Source of the DNA: Tricholoma matsutake | Taxonomy: Eukaryota > Basidiomycota > Agaricomycetes > Agaricales > Tricholomataceae | Length of the DNA stretch: 64,000 nt | Direction: 5' to 3' | Assembly (NCBI GenBank): GCA_026075535.2 | Contig: AP026538.1 | Span: forward strand, 4,340,001 to 4,404,000 | Translations under genes and position numbers: made by a program | Shown: one piece after another, positions 11,682-22,422 of the stretch | Numbering within the stretch: position 1 is the first letter of the stretch | How the letters are laid out: each line of letters begins with the position of its first letter | The notes under the pieces: model-generated | What the model saw: only the letters and a program-made list of their open reading frames with translations | The model's database searches: none | What the model was told of the DNA's origin: nothing

Positions 11682-13555
11682 ATGAATCCCCTCTGTGTAG
11701 GCTACGAACAATTTGTCGACGAAATCTCCGTTCTGGTATCTCTTTACCCTCCTCCCTTCATATATATCAATGATCCTATATCTCCACGAGTTGCAGCCTC
11801 AGTGGTCGACTATACCATTGAAAATCTTTCGGGTGCCACCTCGGGACTTTCGGCTAAAATTCGACATGCTAAAGTGAACGCAATATCCTGTTTCTCACCA
11901 AGGTTACTGTATGATGCAGTCTTAAATGCGCTGTCCAGGTGGAACCCTAGTTGGGACAATGGGTGCACTAATTGGAACACGGAGAACGAGGACCGATGGA
12001 ACGAGAATTTCGACGGATTTATGCACGGCTTATGCGCGCTGCATGATCAGCTATCCAAAGAAGAAGGCAAGCACTCTGACGAAGTCAAAGGAAAGAGGAC
12101 AGAGGTATCAGGAATTGGAGCAGAGGTCAGGCTAGTGATTCTGATCGAGAGTGCGGAGAGGTTGAAAGAAACGCTACCGGATCTTGTCGTGCCACTAACT
12201 CGGTTAGCTGAACTAGGGCGTAACGCAATTTGTCCTCAACACTGCGTCGTTGATAATTTCTCCTGCAGACTCGATTAGATTTGACTGTGATCTTCATTTC
12301 CGTGGTACGATGGGAAGATGTTCGGCCTTCGCTTGGTGCATCGCCCGACCCGTACTTCATCGATGTGCCTCCGCTGACCAAACAAAGTTCGTCCCTAATT
12401 CTGCCTCGTAACTTACATATTGACGAATCGGTAACAAAGCCGTCGCCCAGCGTTTAGCCTCAAAATATCCAGCCACAAAGATAAGCTCCAACGCAGATCC
12501 TTACCACCCATCTCTGAAAACTCTCTATTCACATTTCATATCAACTCTATGCGATGCCTGCGGCACGTTCACGCTGGATTCGCAAGAGCTCGAGTACATC
12601 GCTGCCGCCAGGTGGCCTGGATTTGTTCAGCCAGTTCTCGACAATTATTGGCGTCAAACTCGACTCGAAAAGCAAAATGATGAACTCTTTGGTAACGAAA
12701 TGGATGAGGATGCTCCCGGTGCCATAACTGAAGAACTGCACCTTGTCCCTCCCTCGGAGGATGTGCGGATGCGTCTGATTCGCTTATTCACACCATCTCT
12801 GAGCATCGCATTGGAAGCACTTTATCCCCGACTGACCAATGCAACCGATTGGGCCATTGAGAATGCTCCTGAATACGACGTACTTGCGAAAACTCTGCAA
12901 TCGGTAAAGGAACCAAATCAGAAATCAAAACGGGACGAGGGTGGGATTAAGTCCCTGCCTCGGATGTCGAAATTTATCTTGGTGGGTGCATTTCTAGCGT
13001 CGACAAATCCTGCGAAATCAGATATCCGCATGTTTGGCCGGGGATTGGATGAGAAGAAACGGAAGCGAAGAGTGACGAAAGCGAGTGTAAAGTCGAAAAG
13101 CGGAGCGGCAAACGTAGGCAGAAAGCTCACACGTTATTTTCCTTGAGACTGACTGTTTGTAGATTACGCAGCGGCTCGTTGGGCCTGTTCCATTTCCGCT
13201 CGACAGGCTGATAGCCATCCTCGGCGCGCTGTTGGAGGAGAATGATGGAGAAGTGCGATTACCCGCTCCTCCAGAATATACTTTCCCAGGAGAATACACT
13301 GACATGGAAACAAGCCGCATCGGAATCGTTGCCGCGGTGTGTAGTTTCGGAAGCTGCTCGGATAAGACCTCTCATGAATAATTTGTGGACCAGATTATGG
13401 AACTCACGTCTATGCGCTTACTTCACCGAACTTCGCTCTCGGACAAGATTGATGGGCCTCCTATGTTCAAATGTGGGATCTCATACCATGACGCGCTGGC
13501 GTTGGCAAGACAGTTGGATGTGCCTCTAAATGATCTGCTGTGGGAGCCGGTATAA
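11682..13555 (+). CDS. ORC5: Origin recognition complex subunit 5 (five exons)
   Basis: ORC5 is a subunit of the six-protein complex that binds nuclear replication origins and loads the MCM helicase. Exons: 11682-12219, 12279-12386, 12440-13113, 13163-13336, 13394-13555; introns of 59, 53, 49 and 57 nt with GT...AG ends. The spliced length of 1656 nt is divisible by three and gives 551 residues. Recognisable parts: N-terminal YPPPFIYINDP, SAERLKETLPDLVVPLTRLAEL, FISVVRWEDVRPSLG (AAA+ region), a Cys/Leu-rich linker with ELEYIAAARWPGFVQPVLDN, then FLASTNPAKSDIRMFGRGLDEK, the basic KKRKRRV, VGPVPFPLDRLIAIL and the C-terminal YHDALALARQLDVPLNDLLWEP. No frameshift or stop is seen once introns are removed. 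A classic Walker A lysine motif is not evident at the N-terminus. It is the one housekeeping gene on the left side. Recognition from memory of ORC5 proteins. Confidence 0.88.
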
Positions 13556-14037
13556 GGATGACCTAATGTTGCTTCTCCCGTTTGTTTAACATTAAGTCCT
13601 TATCTCGACGTCGGCGCTTCCAGCTGCCTTGATTCCATTCTTTTCTTAACTCACCCGACAATCAGGATTGCATATTGGTGTGTCCTAGTTCCATTTGACG
13701 ATCTCCACTCCTACATTGATGTTCTTTGTCGGTCAGTATCATTCTAAAAAGCTTCCAATAATATAATTGAGACATCGGTTACTGGATGAGAAAGGCTTTC
13801 CAGCTACGCATTTGGAAGATCGAGTTCTTCTGTCGCGTTGCATCCGATCCACAAACGTGTTCAATAAGAATATGCCGCCATGCCCCTAGTCATCATCGCT
13901 GTACACCTTTTGGAAGTTCGCAGTAAGTGTGAAGTGCCAATGTTTGATACACCTGATACACAACACTAGCAAAATATACATCCAGCTACAATTGTCATGC
14001 ATTCAAGATCTACAAGAGCACGGAATATAGGAAGAGA
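13556..14037. other. Intergenic spacer after ORC5
   Basis: About 480 bp with no coding signal that I can support; it must contain the ORC5 polyadenylation region. It ends where similarity to the F-box gene begins. Confidence 0.5.
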
Positions 14038-15197
14038 TAGTGAGACAGCAACAGACTCCACGCCCGTTGTGGACATGGATATGAATCTTGTTCACCGAAG
14101 AAGGTGAGGGCCGCCTAGACGACGAAGTTTGTCTATAGTTGTCAGAGTGTTAATTCTAAAGATCTAACCTATGTAATACATGCGTCCAATGCTCACGGAT
14201 CTCCACTCTCCAGCCAGCGCCGCGGCTCCGTTGCACGCTTTGCAGGCCTCTGAGAGGTGAGGTTGTTGAGGTCTAACGTGTCTCATCACCATCACCACCA
14301 TCACCATGTCCATGGTGCAGAGCCGGTGGGGAGGTGTGTGCGTGGCGGACGCAAGAGGACGGAATATTGGGATGGGTCGTGATGATAATGATGATGATGA
14401 TGATGACGAGGGAGACGGAGCCTGCGGGGGTGTTAGAGGAGAATCTCGTCAAGGCTTTGAAAGGTAAAGGCAAGGGTGAGTTTAGTGAAAAGGAAGTCAG
14501 GAGGGCGTTCAGAGGCTTAGGCAGGGAAGGCAGAATGAGACTGTCAGTTTTATATTTTCCATCTCTTTCCTTTGCTGATACGCGGCTCGTGTAGTACCGT
14601 GATTATACTAGAATGCACGGCCTATATATGTGTATACTGTATACTTTGCTTACCCCACTCCACTAGCATGTCTCCCAGGTGACATTCGCCTCCAAATCCT
14701 GCTCCTGGAGAAGTACCAGCGCTCTACATTGGATGTTGTGGGACGGGCTTGTCCCCGATCTGGCGTTCTACGTCTTAAAGGAACTCAGTATGAAAGAGTT
14801 GGTCAATGTGCGTGGGGTACGTATCTCTTGATTTCGTGATGGAAAATTCTCGCTGTCTGACTTCCCAACAGGTATCGCAGCAATGGAAGAAAATGGTGCA
14901 TCCTGCGCTATGGCGTTATCATTGTTACAGAATCACAGCTACGGATCCTTCCCCCGTTAAACCCCCCGCATCTCCCGACGGCTGGTATGTCGCTCTATCA
15001 CGAAACCGCCAAAATCAAAGAAGAGCTACTAACTCCCCGCCACATGCACTCTACCGCAGCCTCCACCACGGGAATCCAACTTCACCAACGCCCTCCCCCA
15101 ATCCCTACTCTTTCTCCACGGTCACACTAATTGCTGCACAACACTCTTACTGAGAGGCGAACGCCTGATCAGCAGGAATTACGACGAGACAATCTGA
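14038..15197 (+). pseudogene. Decayed direct copy of the middle of the F-box/WD40 gene
   Basis: Runs parallel to about 32262-33477 of the intact F-box/WD40 gene at roughly 90 per cent identity by eye. It keeps parts encoding the acidic end of exon 1, the poly-His segment, [20 protein letters not shown], the F-box start [41 protein letters not shown] and the LFLHGHTN start of the first WD repeat. Lesions relative to the intact copy: the intron acceptor CCAG before GCATCC is CCAC here, one C is lost in CCACCGGG, several codons are missing near the His tract, and the first WD repeat is cut off. It ends at a junction with an inverted piece of the same gene's 5' end. The 5' part of exon 1 is absent. 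Not functional. Confidence 0.8.
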
Positions 15198-15198
15198 T

Positions 15199-15512
15199 AT
15201 TGGTTTTTTTGACTTTGAAGGGGTTGCTAGAGATTTGTGACTGATAAATCTGGGAGGAGTGGTTGTCGATGAAGAAGATTTGAGTATGCGAGGGGGAGTA
15301 ACAGAGGATATTGGAATAGAAGAACGAAACGATTCAATGGAAGAACGAGGACCGGGTCTAGAATCCACATTATCCATGGACTGTGGTGGTGCAGAAACAC
15401 GGCGTGATTGCGTGAGAGAAGGAATAGCAGAAGACATTCGTGGAATTGGAGTCGCGTTGGGAGAACGAGTTGTGTTGCGATTTGTAGTTTTGCGCGTAGA
15501 ATGACTCGCCAT
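15199..15512 (-). pseudogene. 5' end of the F-box/WD40 gene, truncated copy
   Basis: Reads [19 protein letters not shown] from the ATG at 15512-15510, the same as the intact gene at 31819, with one Ser/Gly difference near residue 60. It leaves homology after PSKSK and runs into the neighbouring direct fragment, stopping at 15147. Only about the first 105 of 176 exon-1 codons are present. With its own promoter region it could be transcribed, but it lacks the F-box and WD repeats. Confidence 0.8.
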
Positions 15513-15761
15513 GTCGCGTAGAACAAAAACACAACATAGTAACGTGATATCTCAAACTGTCAAACATACAAACAAGCGCGCAATCTACATACTGTACGTT
15601 GACTGTACACACAAATGATCATGCTCATATTCCCAACATGCCCAGCTTAAGATGGGACACCAACAAATCGCCAGAGCTGGAAAACATCCGCCGGGTTGAT
15701 TTCGGCAAGTCGAACCTTCATATAAATAATAACCATCAGCTAAAGACATCAACAAAATTTC

Positions 15762-16346
15762 TTAAGGACAATATACCAAAGGCTGATCCACGCCAAGAAC
15801 AGAGAGCACCAACTTGGCTTCACCTTTAGTGTAAGCAAGTCTGCAGAATGTCAATCCATTAAACTCATGTAAGAATATCAAGGCAACCCGTCATTTCAAC
15901 CCACCTGTAATTATCGTTCCCGGCATCAATCAGCCTTATAGCCCAGGCCAATCGGGTGTAGAACACTTGCTCTCCTGCAGCCTACCACAATAAATGTAAA
16001 TGACATATGTCAATCGCAGAAGAACACACTAGTTTCACTTACTTGTTTGTTGGCGGCAAAGAAACCCAAACCTTGACCAGTAGTGTTGTTGGACTGGATT
16101 GTGACAGAGTTGGCTTTAGCGGCAGGCTCGGTTTGGTCTCTGAGAACCCACTACCAACAAAGTACGTGAGCCTCAACAATCCTTACGAGATACATGCATG
16201 TATACCTGCTGAGCAGTGGTGTCATTCTCCTTGTAGATCCAGATAGTGGCTCCTTGGTCAGGCTGGTTAGCCTGCAAGTCGAGCACGTAGCCCGTCTGAA
16301 CGTTCTGGATGAGATAGGTTCCGTTTGGTACTGGGCTGCCGCTCAT
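15762..16346 (-). CDS. Ricin-B-like beta-trefoil protein (lectin or protease inhibitor), intact copy
   Basis: Four exons on the minus strand: 16346-16206, 16150-16043, 15981-15905, 15840-15762; 405 nt spliced, 134 residues. Introns are 51-65 nt with GT...AG ends. The protein starts MSGSPVPNGTYLIQNVQTG, then VLDLQANQPDQGATIWIYK and AQQW, the Q-x-W of ricin-B type beta-trefoil folds. It continues QGLGFFAANKQ, LAWAIRLIDAGNDNY and ends LVYCP. There is no signal peptide, as usual for mushroom cytosolic lectins and for the related fungal beta-trefoil protease inhibitors. Such proteins bind sugars or proteases and are often defence proteins of fruiting bodies; I cannot tell which applies. A TATA-like box lies about 95 nt upstream of the ATG. 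All splice sites are intact, in contrast to the right-arm copy. Confidence 0.78.
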
Positions 16347-17489
16347 GATGTAGGATGTGAAAGATAAGTGTGGATTGCAAAGTTGAAGTTGCTTGTTCGA
16401 GCAGAGGGGACGATTGAAAGATAGACCAGGAAATGCAGCTCTTTTATACCAGGAGTGACCCGGTGGCCGACGACGGCTGTATGAATTATTTTCAGTATCT
16501 TGGAAAGAAAGCGGTAGAATTTTCGAGATCTTGACGGCATGGGCATGCATTCAGACTGTCATCGGGAAGCCCTGCAATGAGCACAGAAAACACGGCATCA
16601 TGTCAGTCTTTCTCATGAGGTTTACTACTTCGTACGTACACTGTATTTCAGTCACAGGCAGATTATCTATGTGGAGTAACACCTCATTCGGTTGATGCAT
16701 AATATGCACCGATGGATATTCTCTTCATCTTCATGCCTCTGGGTATTTCATGGACGACACGAGAAATGTAACCATGGTCTAAAGTGAGGTGAATTGTCAG
16801 TGATTTCTGCACGAGGGGTATTTGTCGGTGTCACATACCTTCAGCAAGTTAAGACATTGAATAGCATTTGGATAGAATTGCAATAACTCACGGATGTTCA
16901 TTCATGGGGCTAGATCTGCCATTCTGGAGCACCATTTGACGAGCAAGGCATATTATATTAATATAACGACATGTCTAATGAACGAAAGGCGTCAACCAAA
17001 GAAAGTATGACGAATGATGATTTGTCAAGAATGCGACGGAGGCTGAGCCAACTGCCAGTGGGGGAAATTTTCAACGTCATCTATGAAAGCAGATACGGCG
17101 GCAGAGCCGGATCCTGGTACGACGCCAAAAGACTTTAAACAGCTTTAAACGCGTTATGACGCGATATTGACGCGATGGTTGGTGACCGCGGTCCGCCGTT
17201 GGTCAATTTAATATATCGTAGCTATATCAATCCTTGAGTGCTCTGGATGAATTTCAAATCATATGGGTTCTTGACAGAGTAGGATCTAGATTCCAAGCTG
17301 ATCCAAGTCCCGGAAACCCGAGTGACGGAGTCAAGGGAAGTCGCATACAGGTGGCGTTCGGGTGGCGCCGATGTATCGGGACAACGTGGTCTCGTGGAGC
17401 TCCCCAATTTTAAACTCCGACAGTAGCGTGAAGGAGTGGTAGTCGTAGTTATCTCACTCTACACTTTTTTCTGACAATAGTTTGTATAG
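16347..17489. other. Lectin upstream region, no further gene
   Basis: About 1.1 kb shared with the right arm. Apart from the promoter-proximal part it holds only short frames (for example 17222-17407, 61 codons, Arg/Ser-rich) that I do not recognise. Its many CpG sites contrast with the CpG-poor sequence between the arms. Confidence 0.4.
16441..16448 (-). promoter_or_regulatory. TATA-like box of the left lectin gene
   Basis: TATAAAAG on the minus strand (plus strand CTTTTATA), 95 nt before the ATG. The same box is at 30872-30879 in the other arm. Confidence 0.5.
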
Positions 17490-17494
17490 AGAAA

Positions 17495-17787
17495 TGTTGA
17501 GAAACACACCGTGGAATAACGCATCACCAAATGCGGAAGTGTCGGCAAGTTTGATGCGGGTGCTATTATTAGCGCAGCCCTTTGATGCGCGTGAACAAAC
17601 GCCTTGGTTCCCTTTCTCATTCTTTCTCTTTGTCTGGCAGAACATATATATACTGATAGATAGACAATCTACCACCTCAGTCATTTGTACAAGGACTGAG
17701 GTGAGTATGATCTTAGACATCGCATTATGATGATTACTTACTGTACCTCTAGTATAGCCTTGTTTATTCTAGGATCAATTCTCTACA
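17495..17787 (+). mobile_element. Solo LTR in left arm, copia-like
   Basis: 293 bp from TGTTGAGAAACACACC to TTCTCTACA, flanked by the exact 5-bp duplication AGAAA (17490-17494 and 17788-17792). It contains the hairpin CACCTCAGTC...GACTGAGGTG (17673-17703), related to that of the solo LTR at 7148-7593. An identical copy lies in the other arm, so the insertion predates the inverted duplication. Confidence 0.85.
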
Positions 17788-18063
17788 AGAAAAATAATGG
17801 GAGTGTTAGTATAATCAAAGTCTCCGGAGTGGATTTTGAAAAATGGATATTGTTCTTCAAATACTGCTTGTTTACACATGATATCTCAAGATGAGAGACC
17901 TTTGAGAAAATCTGCTCTGGAGAAATTGATCAGAAGTATGAAAAATGGTCATAACAGTGAAGATATAAAGCTTGTGGAAGCCCAAAGAATGTGAAATGCC
18001 ATGTACCTATAATTTATAACCAATAAAGGAAATCTAATATGATCGACTTGCACTTAGGTGGAC

Positions 18064-19274
18064 ATGCTACCTGCCCAATCCAACACTTGCCCAGCTGCAG
18101 ATGGGCTGCTGGCAGTCCCAGCTGCAGTGGGTGCAACACCTAAGCAATCTGCAAAAGATAAACATGTCAAATACTCAAATTTGCAACCCTCACACCTCTC
18201 TGACAGCTCTATTGAAAATAGAACTTGAATGGCAGTGCACACGAGCTGATGAAAATGCTTGCAAGCTGTACACATGAAGCTCAATATGCCAAAAATGCCA
18301 GAGATGTTCTTCATCTGGAGAAATGTCAACTCATGCACATGTCACACATGCAAGCCAGCCACATTCCAAACCAGAAACAGCTCGCGGTCACACGAGCACT
18401 AAAGGAGGCTGCTGCTAGACCAGGAGCCTTTTACATGCAGGACAAAGGAGTCATAAAAGAGGACTGCTGGGAGATGCTGTGGGAGTTGCAGGTCCTAAAC
18501 GTGCCAATTGAAAAAATCAATGCCATGATACATGCAGTTGCAAAAGGTTTCAGTCTCAATGTCAAAGATCATGTTAGTGCAAGGGCACTGGGCTGAATTA
18601 TGTGTGAGGGAGGAGTTGCATCACAGATCCAGCTTGTACACAAAACAGAGAATGCAAAAGGTTAGCAGTTTCCTTTTGCCCCCTGCCAGTACAACATAAT
18701 AACAACTATAACATAGCCCTTACAATAAGCAGTGACAGAACAACCATAAAGCACCTGAATTAGGAATGAAAGCACATATTACTTTGAGTTCCTGCCTACA
18801 AGTCAAACACCTTGCCCACCTCACATGAGGGAGATGAACACAATTGAGCTTGGGCCCTTGCACATGAAGGTACAAGCCCATTGCCAGGCTGGCATTGAAA
18901 ATCCACAGCTCCTGCTAGCATTGGGCGTTGACTTCAAAACAGACACACTAGATGGCAAACCATGGGAATTGGCTGAGTTATTCTATGCTGTCCAGAGAAT
19001 GGCTGACTCACTTCCACATCTTGAACCATGCTTCATAGCATTTTTCAAGGGTGCACTTGAGACATGGGAGCATTTCTCTTCAGAATTTGTGGATGGTGAA
19101 GCAATCTCTCAGTTGTCAGAAGCTGAGAAAGATTGTGTGTTCATTCCTGCTACCAATGAACAACAACAACAACAACAACAACAACCCCCATCACCACCCG
19201 CCCCTCCCTCAAATCGTTGCTCTGTTGTCCTGGTGCCACCTAGAGTGGCCACCTGTTGCATCGTTAAATTATAG
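18064..19274 (+). pseudogene. Agaricomycete repeat-family protein, internally deleted
   Basis: N-terminal pieces (MLPAQSNTCPAADGLLAV, a charged coiled region broken by TGA) lie partly inside the inverted repeat. Next come ALKEAAARPGAFYMQDKGV, EDCWEMLWELQVLNVP, NVKDHVSARALG, a TGA where relatives have Arg, and CEGGVASQIQLVHKTENA. About 160 nt later the end of the same family appears: NTIELGPLHMKVQAHCQ, PQLLLALGVDFKTDTLDGK, LPHLEPCFIAFFKGALETWE, then an eight-Gln tract and Pro-rich tail. I recognise this as a large (about 1000 residues) unnamed protein common in agaricomycete genomes. The middle, perhaps 500 residues, is missing. Function unknown; its copy number suggests it belongs to a mobile element. 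Confidence 0.55.
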
Positions 19275-20404
19275 AAGGCCTCACTGTCTAAATGCAGTGC
19301 ATGAATTGGTGACCCATGTCATTGATGCAAACGAAGCCTGATTTTATCACCATCCCCTACCCACATAAACCATTTATCAACCACTACCCATATCCTCCCA
19401 ATGTTGACCGCTATGTCTCACCATGTACTTCTTGCCCTTGATTCTTCAACACGCTCATTCAATTTGTGCACTCGTGGCCACGTCACCCAGTCATGTCACC
19501 CAGCCACATCATACTTCACCAGTCTGCCATCAGACAGTCATTCAATCCAGGCTATTGCATTTACGCTTTCATTTTATTCAAGAACACATTTCCTTTTTTT
19601 AACCCTTTCGACAATTGCTCAATACACTCACAGATGGCCACATCACCCAGCCATGTCATACTGCGCATGTTCAGTCCAGTCCACACTGTTGGGTTGAATG
19701 CTTCTACACCTTTCACTTCATGTTCCTTAATTTTTAACCTCATTTTTCATTTCTTATGTGGTTGTTGCCAGCCAGTAGCTTTTCCCATTGGGTTTTTGAT
19801 GCACCCATGACTGAGCATTTCATATCTGCCTCACTTCATACTACCTACCTTTATTTCTACTTATATGTTTGCCATCTGAAGAGGTGTCCATAATATGGGT
19901 CCATCAAGGCATGTCCTTAGCCTTAGTTAGCATAGGCAGATATCAAGCAAGTAACAAGTAACATAACAAAGGAGCCCTGGGAATTTTGCAACAGACCTGG
20001 TGACATGCACCCAACATGACAATAGGCCAATACTCAGGCATTATACAAACAGAATGACATGAGTAGTTTTGTTCAAAGTGTGCTGGGGCCCCAAGACCAT
20101 AAATTCCTTAGACAAGAGGCTTGGAGATTTGACAGAAGTGGAGCAGAGAAGCAGATGTGAGAGGAGCAAACACAGTACAACCAGAAGATGGTGGATGAGA
20201 AGAGAAAAGTAGACATTGAGAGGAAGGAGAAGCTAGACACCTGAGAAGTGCAAATTGACACAGTAATACCGATACTTGATGTGGCGGAGTAGTCTGGATT
20301 AATTGGCAACATCCAAAAGGTGTTATTTTTAGATCACGTGTCGGCATGTGTTTTTTCCCCTTTCTTGGTTAGTTGGTTGGATATCTCGATCATCGCATCT
20401 TCTC
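19275..20404. other. Spacer between repeat-family gene and helicase
   Basis: Overlapping short frames of 60-114 codons, none recognised. Direct words such as TGGCCACATCACCCAGCCA recur (about 19480-19505 and 19635-19660), a sign of local duplication. Confidence 0.4.
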
Positions 20405-22184
20405 ATGTCCGAGCATTTCAAATGGAGCTCTCCCTCTGGGCACATTCTATGCTGCGACATCTTAAATGGCACTCTGGCTGAATATGAACCTCATGACTGG
20501 CAGATAGAAGGTGTTCGTAAAAGTCTTGATGGAGTGGATCTTCTGGCAATTACACCAACTGGCAGTGGCAAAACTAGTTACTATCTGCTGTACATCCTCG
20601 TAATTCTTGCTGTTTTGAAGGATGCAAGTCTCTGCCCCACTGCCAAGTTTCCGAAGGATGCTTGCTTGATTGTGATCTGCCCAACAATCCCATTACAGTT
20701 AGAGATGGAACGTTGTTGCACATTTGACCTTCTTGCATGACACTAATCCGTTAATACAGGCTTCGAAAATGGCTCAAGTCGGTATTGAAGTTGCAGCCAT
20801 CAATGCATCAACATGAGGCGAAGCTTTATGCTGTCAGAATGAAGAATTGTGGGTTGATAACATCTTGCACCTCCTTGGGCTCCGCTCGACTGGTCTACAT
20901 GTCATTTGACGATCAAACTATCGACCAGAAATCCAGCTGCTCTTCCATACTCTCCACTCTCTGATTGAGGGCAACTCGTTTCCTGAGTTGCGATGGGTCC
21001 TTCACAGCAGACGCCCTACCCTTTTTTTCTGCAAAACCATCTCCCTTGGTACACAAATCCATGCCTATCTGTTTAACATGTCTCCTCTGGGCAATTGAGA
21101 TAAAAATATTCGCTTATACAACTCACTGAACTGGGATAATCATAATGCGGAAACACAAAAGCTTTTGGCCAGTATTCCTGGCACAAGTGACTACTGCCAG
21201 ATAGGCATTGGTACTGACACACTGTCTGTTGGTGTTGATATGCCTGCTATAGTGGATGCAATTCTCATCAGTGATGTTGAGGATTCTGATGAAGCCTTTC
21301 AGAAGTTTGGCAGACTTGCATGGCATGCGGGGCTTGTTGTGAATCCTAGAGGCATTGTTTATTTGACCCCAGCTGCCCTGGAAGCAGAAGAGTGAGCAAT
21401 TGCAGCTGCCAAAAATGAGGAAGAAGACATCAGACCCAATTTGAAAACCAAGTTCCCTCTTTCTACAACTGATCTCAGCTGGCCAACCATGCTTACCATT
21501 AAATGTAAGGAACAGGATCAGCGCGAACTATATAATTGTGGCATTGTGGATGCAGTGTGCTCTTGCAAGAAATTTTGATCATCTCCACCAAACATCTCTG
21601 CAAAAGTTTGTAATTGCAGTGGGTGTATACCTGAAGACATTCTTCTGATTCCTAAACCTCCGCCTCCCCCAACCGATCTTTCAAAAATTCCAGTCAAAGA
21701 CCACATATCCATGGCCGCTTGGGAGCACGGGATTGCCACCCTCATCGAGTTTCATGAAGCTGTCTGGCATGCTGATGTCAGCAATTCTCTTCTCCATCCT
21801 GATGCTTACCTCTCAGATTGATTGATAAAAGAAATACTTGACAAGTTTTCAATCCTCAAATCAGTTGAGGCAGTGGCGAATGTCTTGGCCCCATACAAAT
21901 GGCTCTGGAATCAAGAACACACCCTCTTCATGATAATGACCAACCTGCAGATGGACTTTGATTCTCTGGCCACCAAAAAGAAAGTGGAGAATGCAGCGAA
22001 ATGGAAGGCAATCGCGGCTGCCAAAGTGGCAGATACTGAGGACATTGAATCACAAGAAAGCGGTGACAACTATGCAGATGATAATGGTGCTATGCATGGT
22101 GATGAGGACGCCAACAATAATGCTTGGATTAGTGACATTGACATCACATCTGATATTGCTGGGCCTTCTTGTGAAGTTCTGTAA
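20405..22184 (+). pseudogene. RecQ-like DNA helicase, decayed
   Basis: From the ATG at 20405: FKWSSPSGHILCCDILNG, EYEPHDWQIEGVRKSLDGVD and the Walker A motif TPTGSGKTSYY (motif I). VICPTIPLQLEME (motif Ia region) follows. A central part with several frame breaks leads to the second RecA-like domain, GIGTDTLSVGVDMPAIVDAI and FQKFGRLAWHAGLV. This is motif VI, in which the usual second arginine is Trp or His. Then a TGA after EAEE, a cysteine-rich stretch CGIVDAVCSC...CNCSGC, another TGA pair, and a charged C-terminus. RecQ helicases unwind DNA 3'-5'; this group is a multi-copy agaricomycete class, probably element-borne. At least four disabling stops, and the DEAH box is not visible. It is tail-to-tail with the DUF6589 gene, 240 bp apart. 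Confidence 0.7.
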
Positions 22185-22422
22185 GTTGATCTTGCTGCTA
22201 TCCTGACAATATCGATGAACAAGGTATTCTGTCTTCTTTAGTGCTCCCATACCTAAACCAAAACACATATTGGTGAGGTGTGCTCCATGCGCACCAGTTC
22301 TTGGTGCCAAAGAGGTGGCTGCAGGTTATGGTCCCCCCTGTACTAAGAGATGAGGCCCCACTTAGGATACATAACTTCATAGTTTCGATGGTTTAAAAAT
22401 TCTACTGTAACGTAGCTAGGTG

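Larger units (their letters stand above)
15198..18301 (-). repeat. Left arm of a 3.1-kb inverted repeat
   Basis: Reverse complement of 29019-32130. Most positions pair exactly, with left plus right coordinates summing to 47320 (47331 beyond an 11-bp indel). Several separate 60-125 codon frames are identical in both arms. Differences I noticed: three transitions in the innermost 60 bp, about nine substitutions plus an 11-bp tandem duplication (right arm) within the lectin 3' half, and a T-run of 7 against 4 at the outer end. It carries the 5' end of the F-box gene, the lectin-like gene, a solo LTR and the start of a repeat-family gene. The outer end abuts the direct F-box fragment through a shared TATTG. 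Confidence 0.9.

Noticed and set aside
12918..13320. Minus-strand frames of 70-100 codons over ORC5
   Set aside because: Antisense shadows of ORC5 exons 3 and 4.
17673..17703. Helitron 3' hairpin
   Set aside because: A hairpin alone fits, but the segment lies inside an LTR with TG...CA ends and an exact 5-bp duplication, and no Rep/helicase of Helitron type is nearby; the helicase here is RecQ-like.
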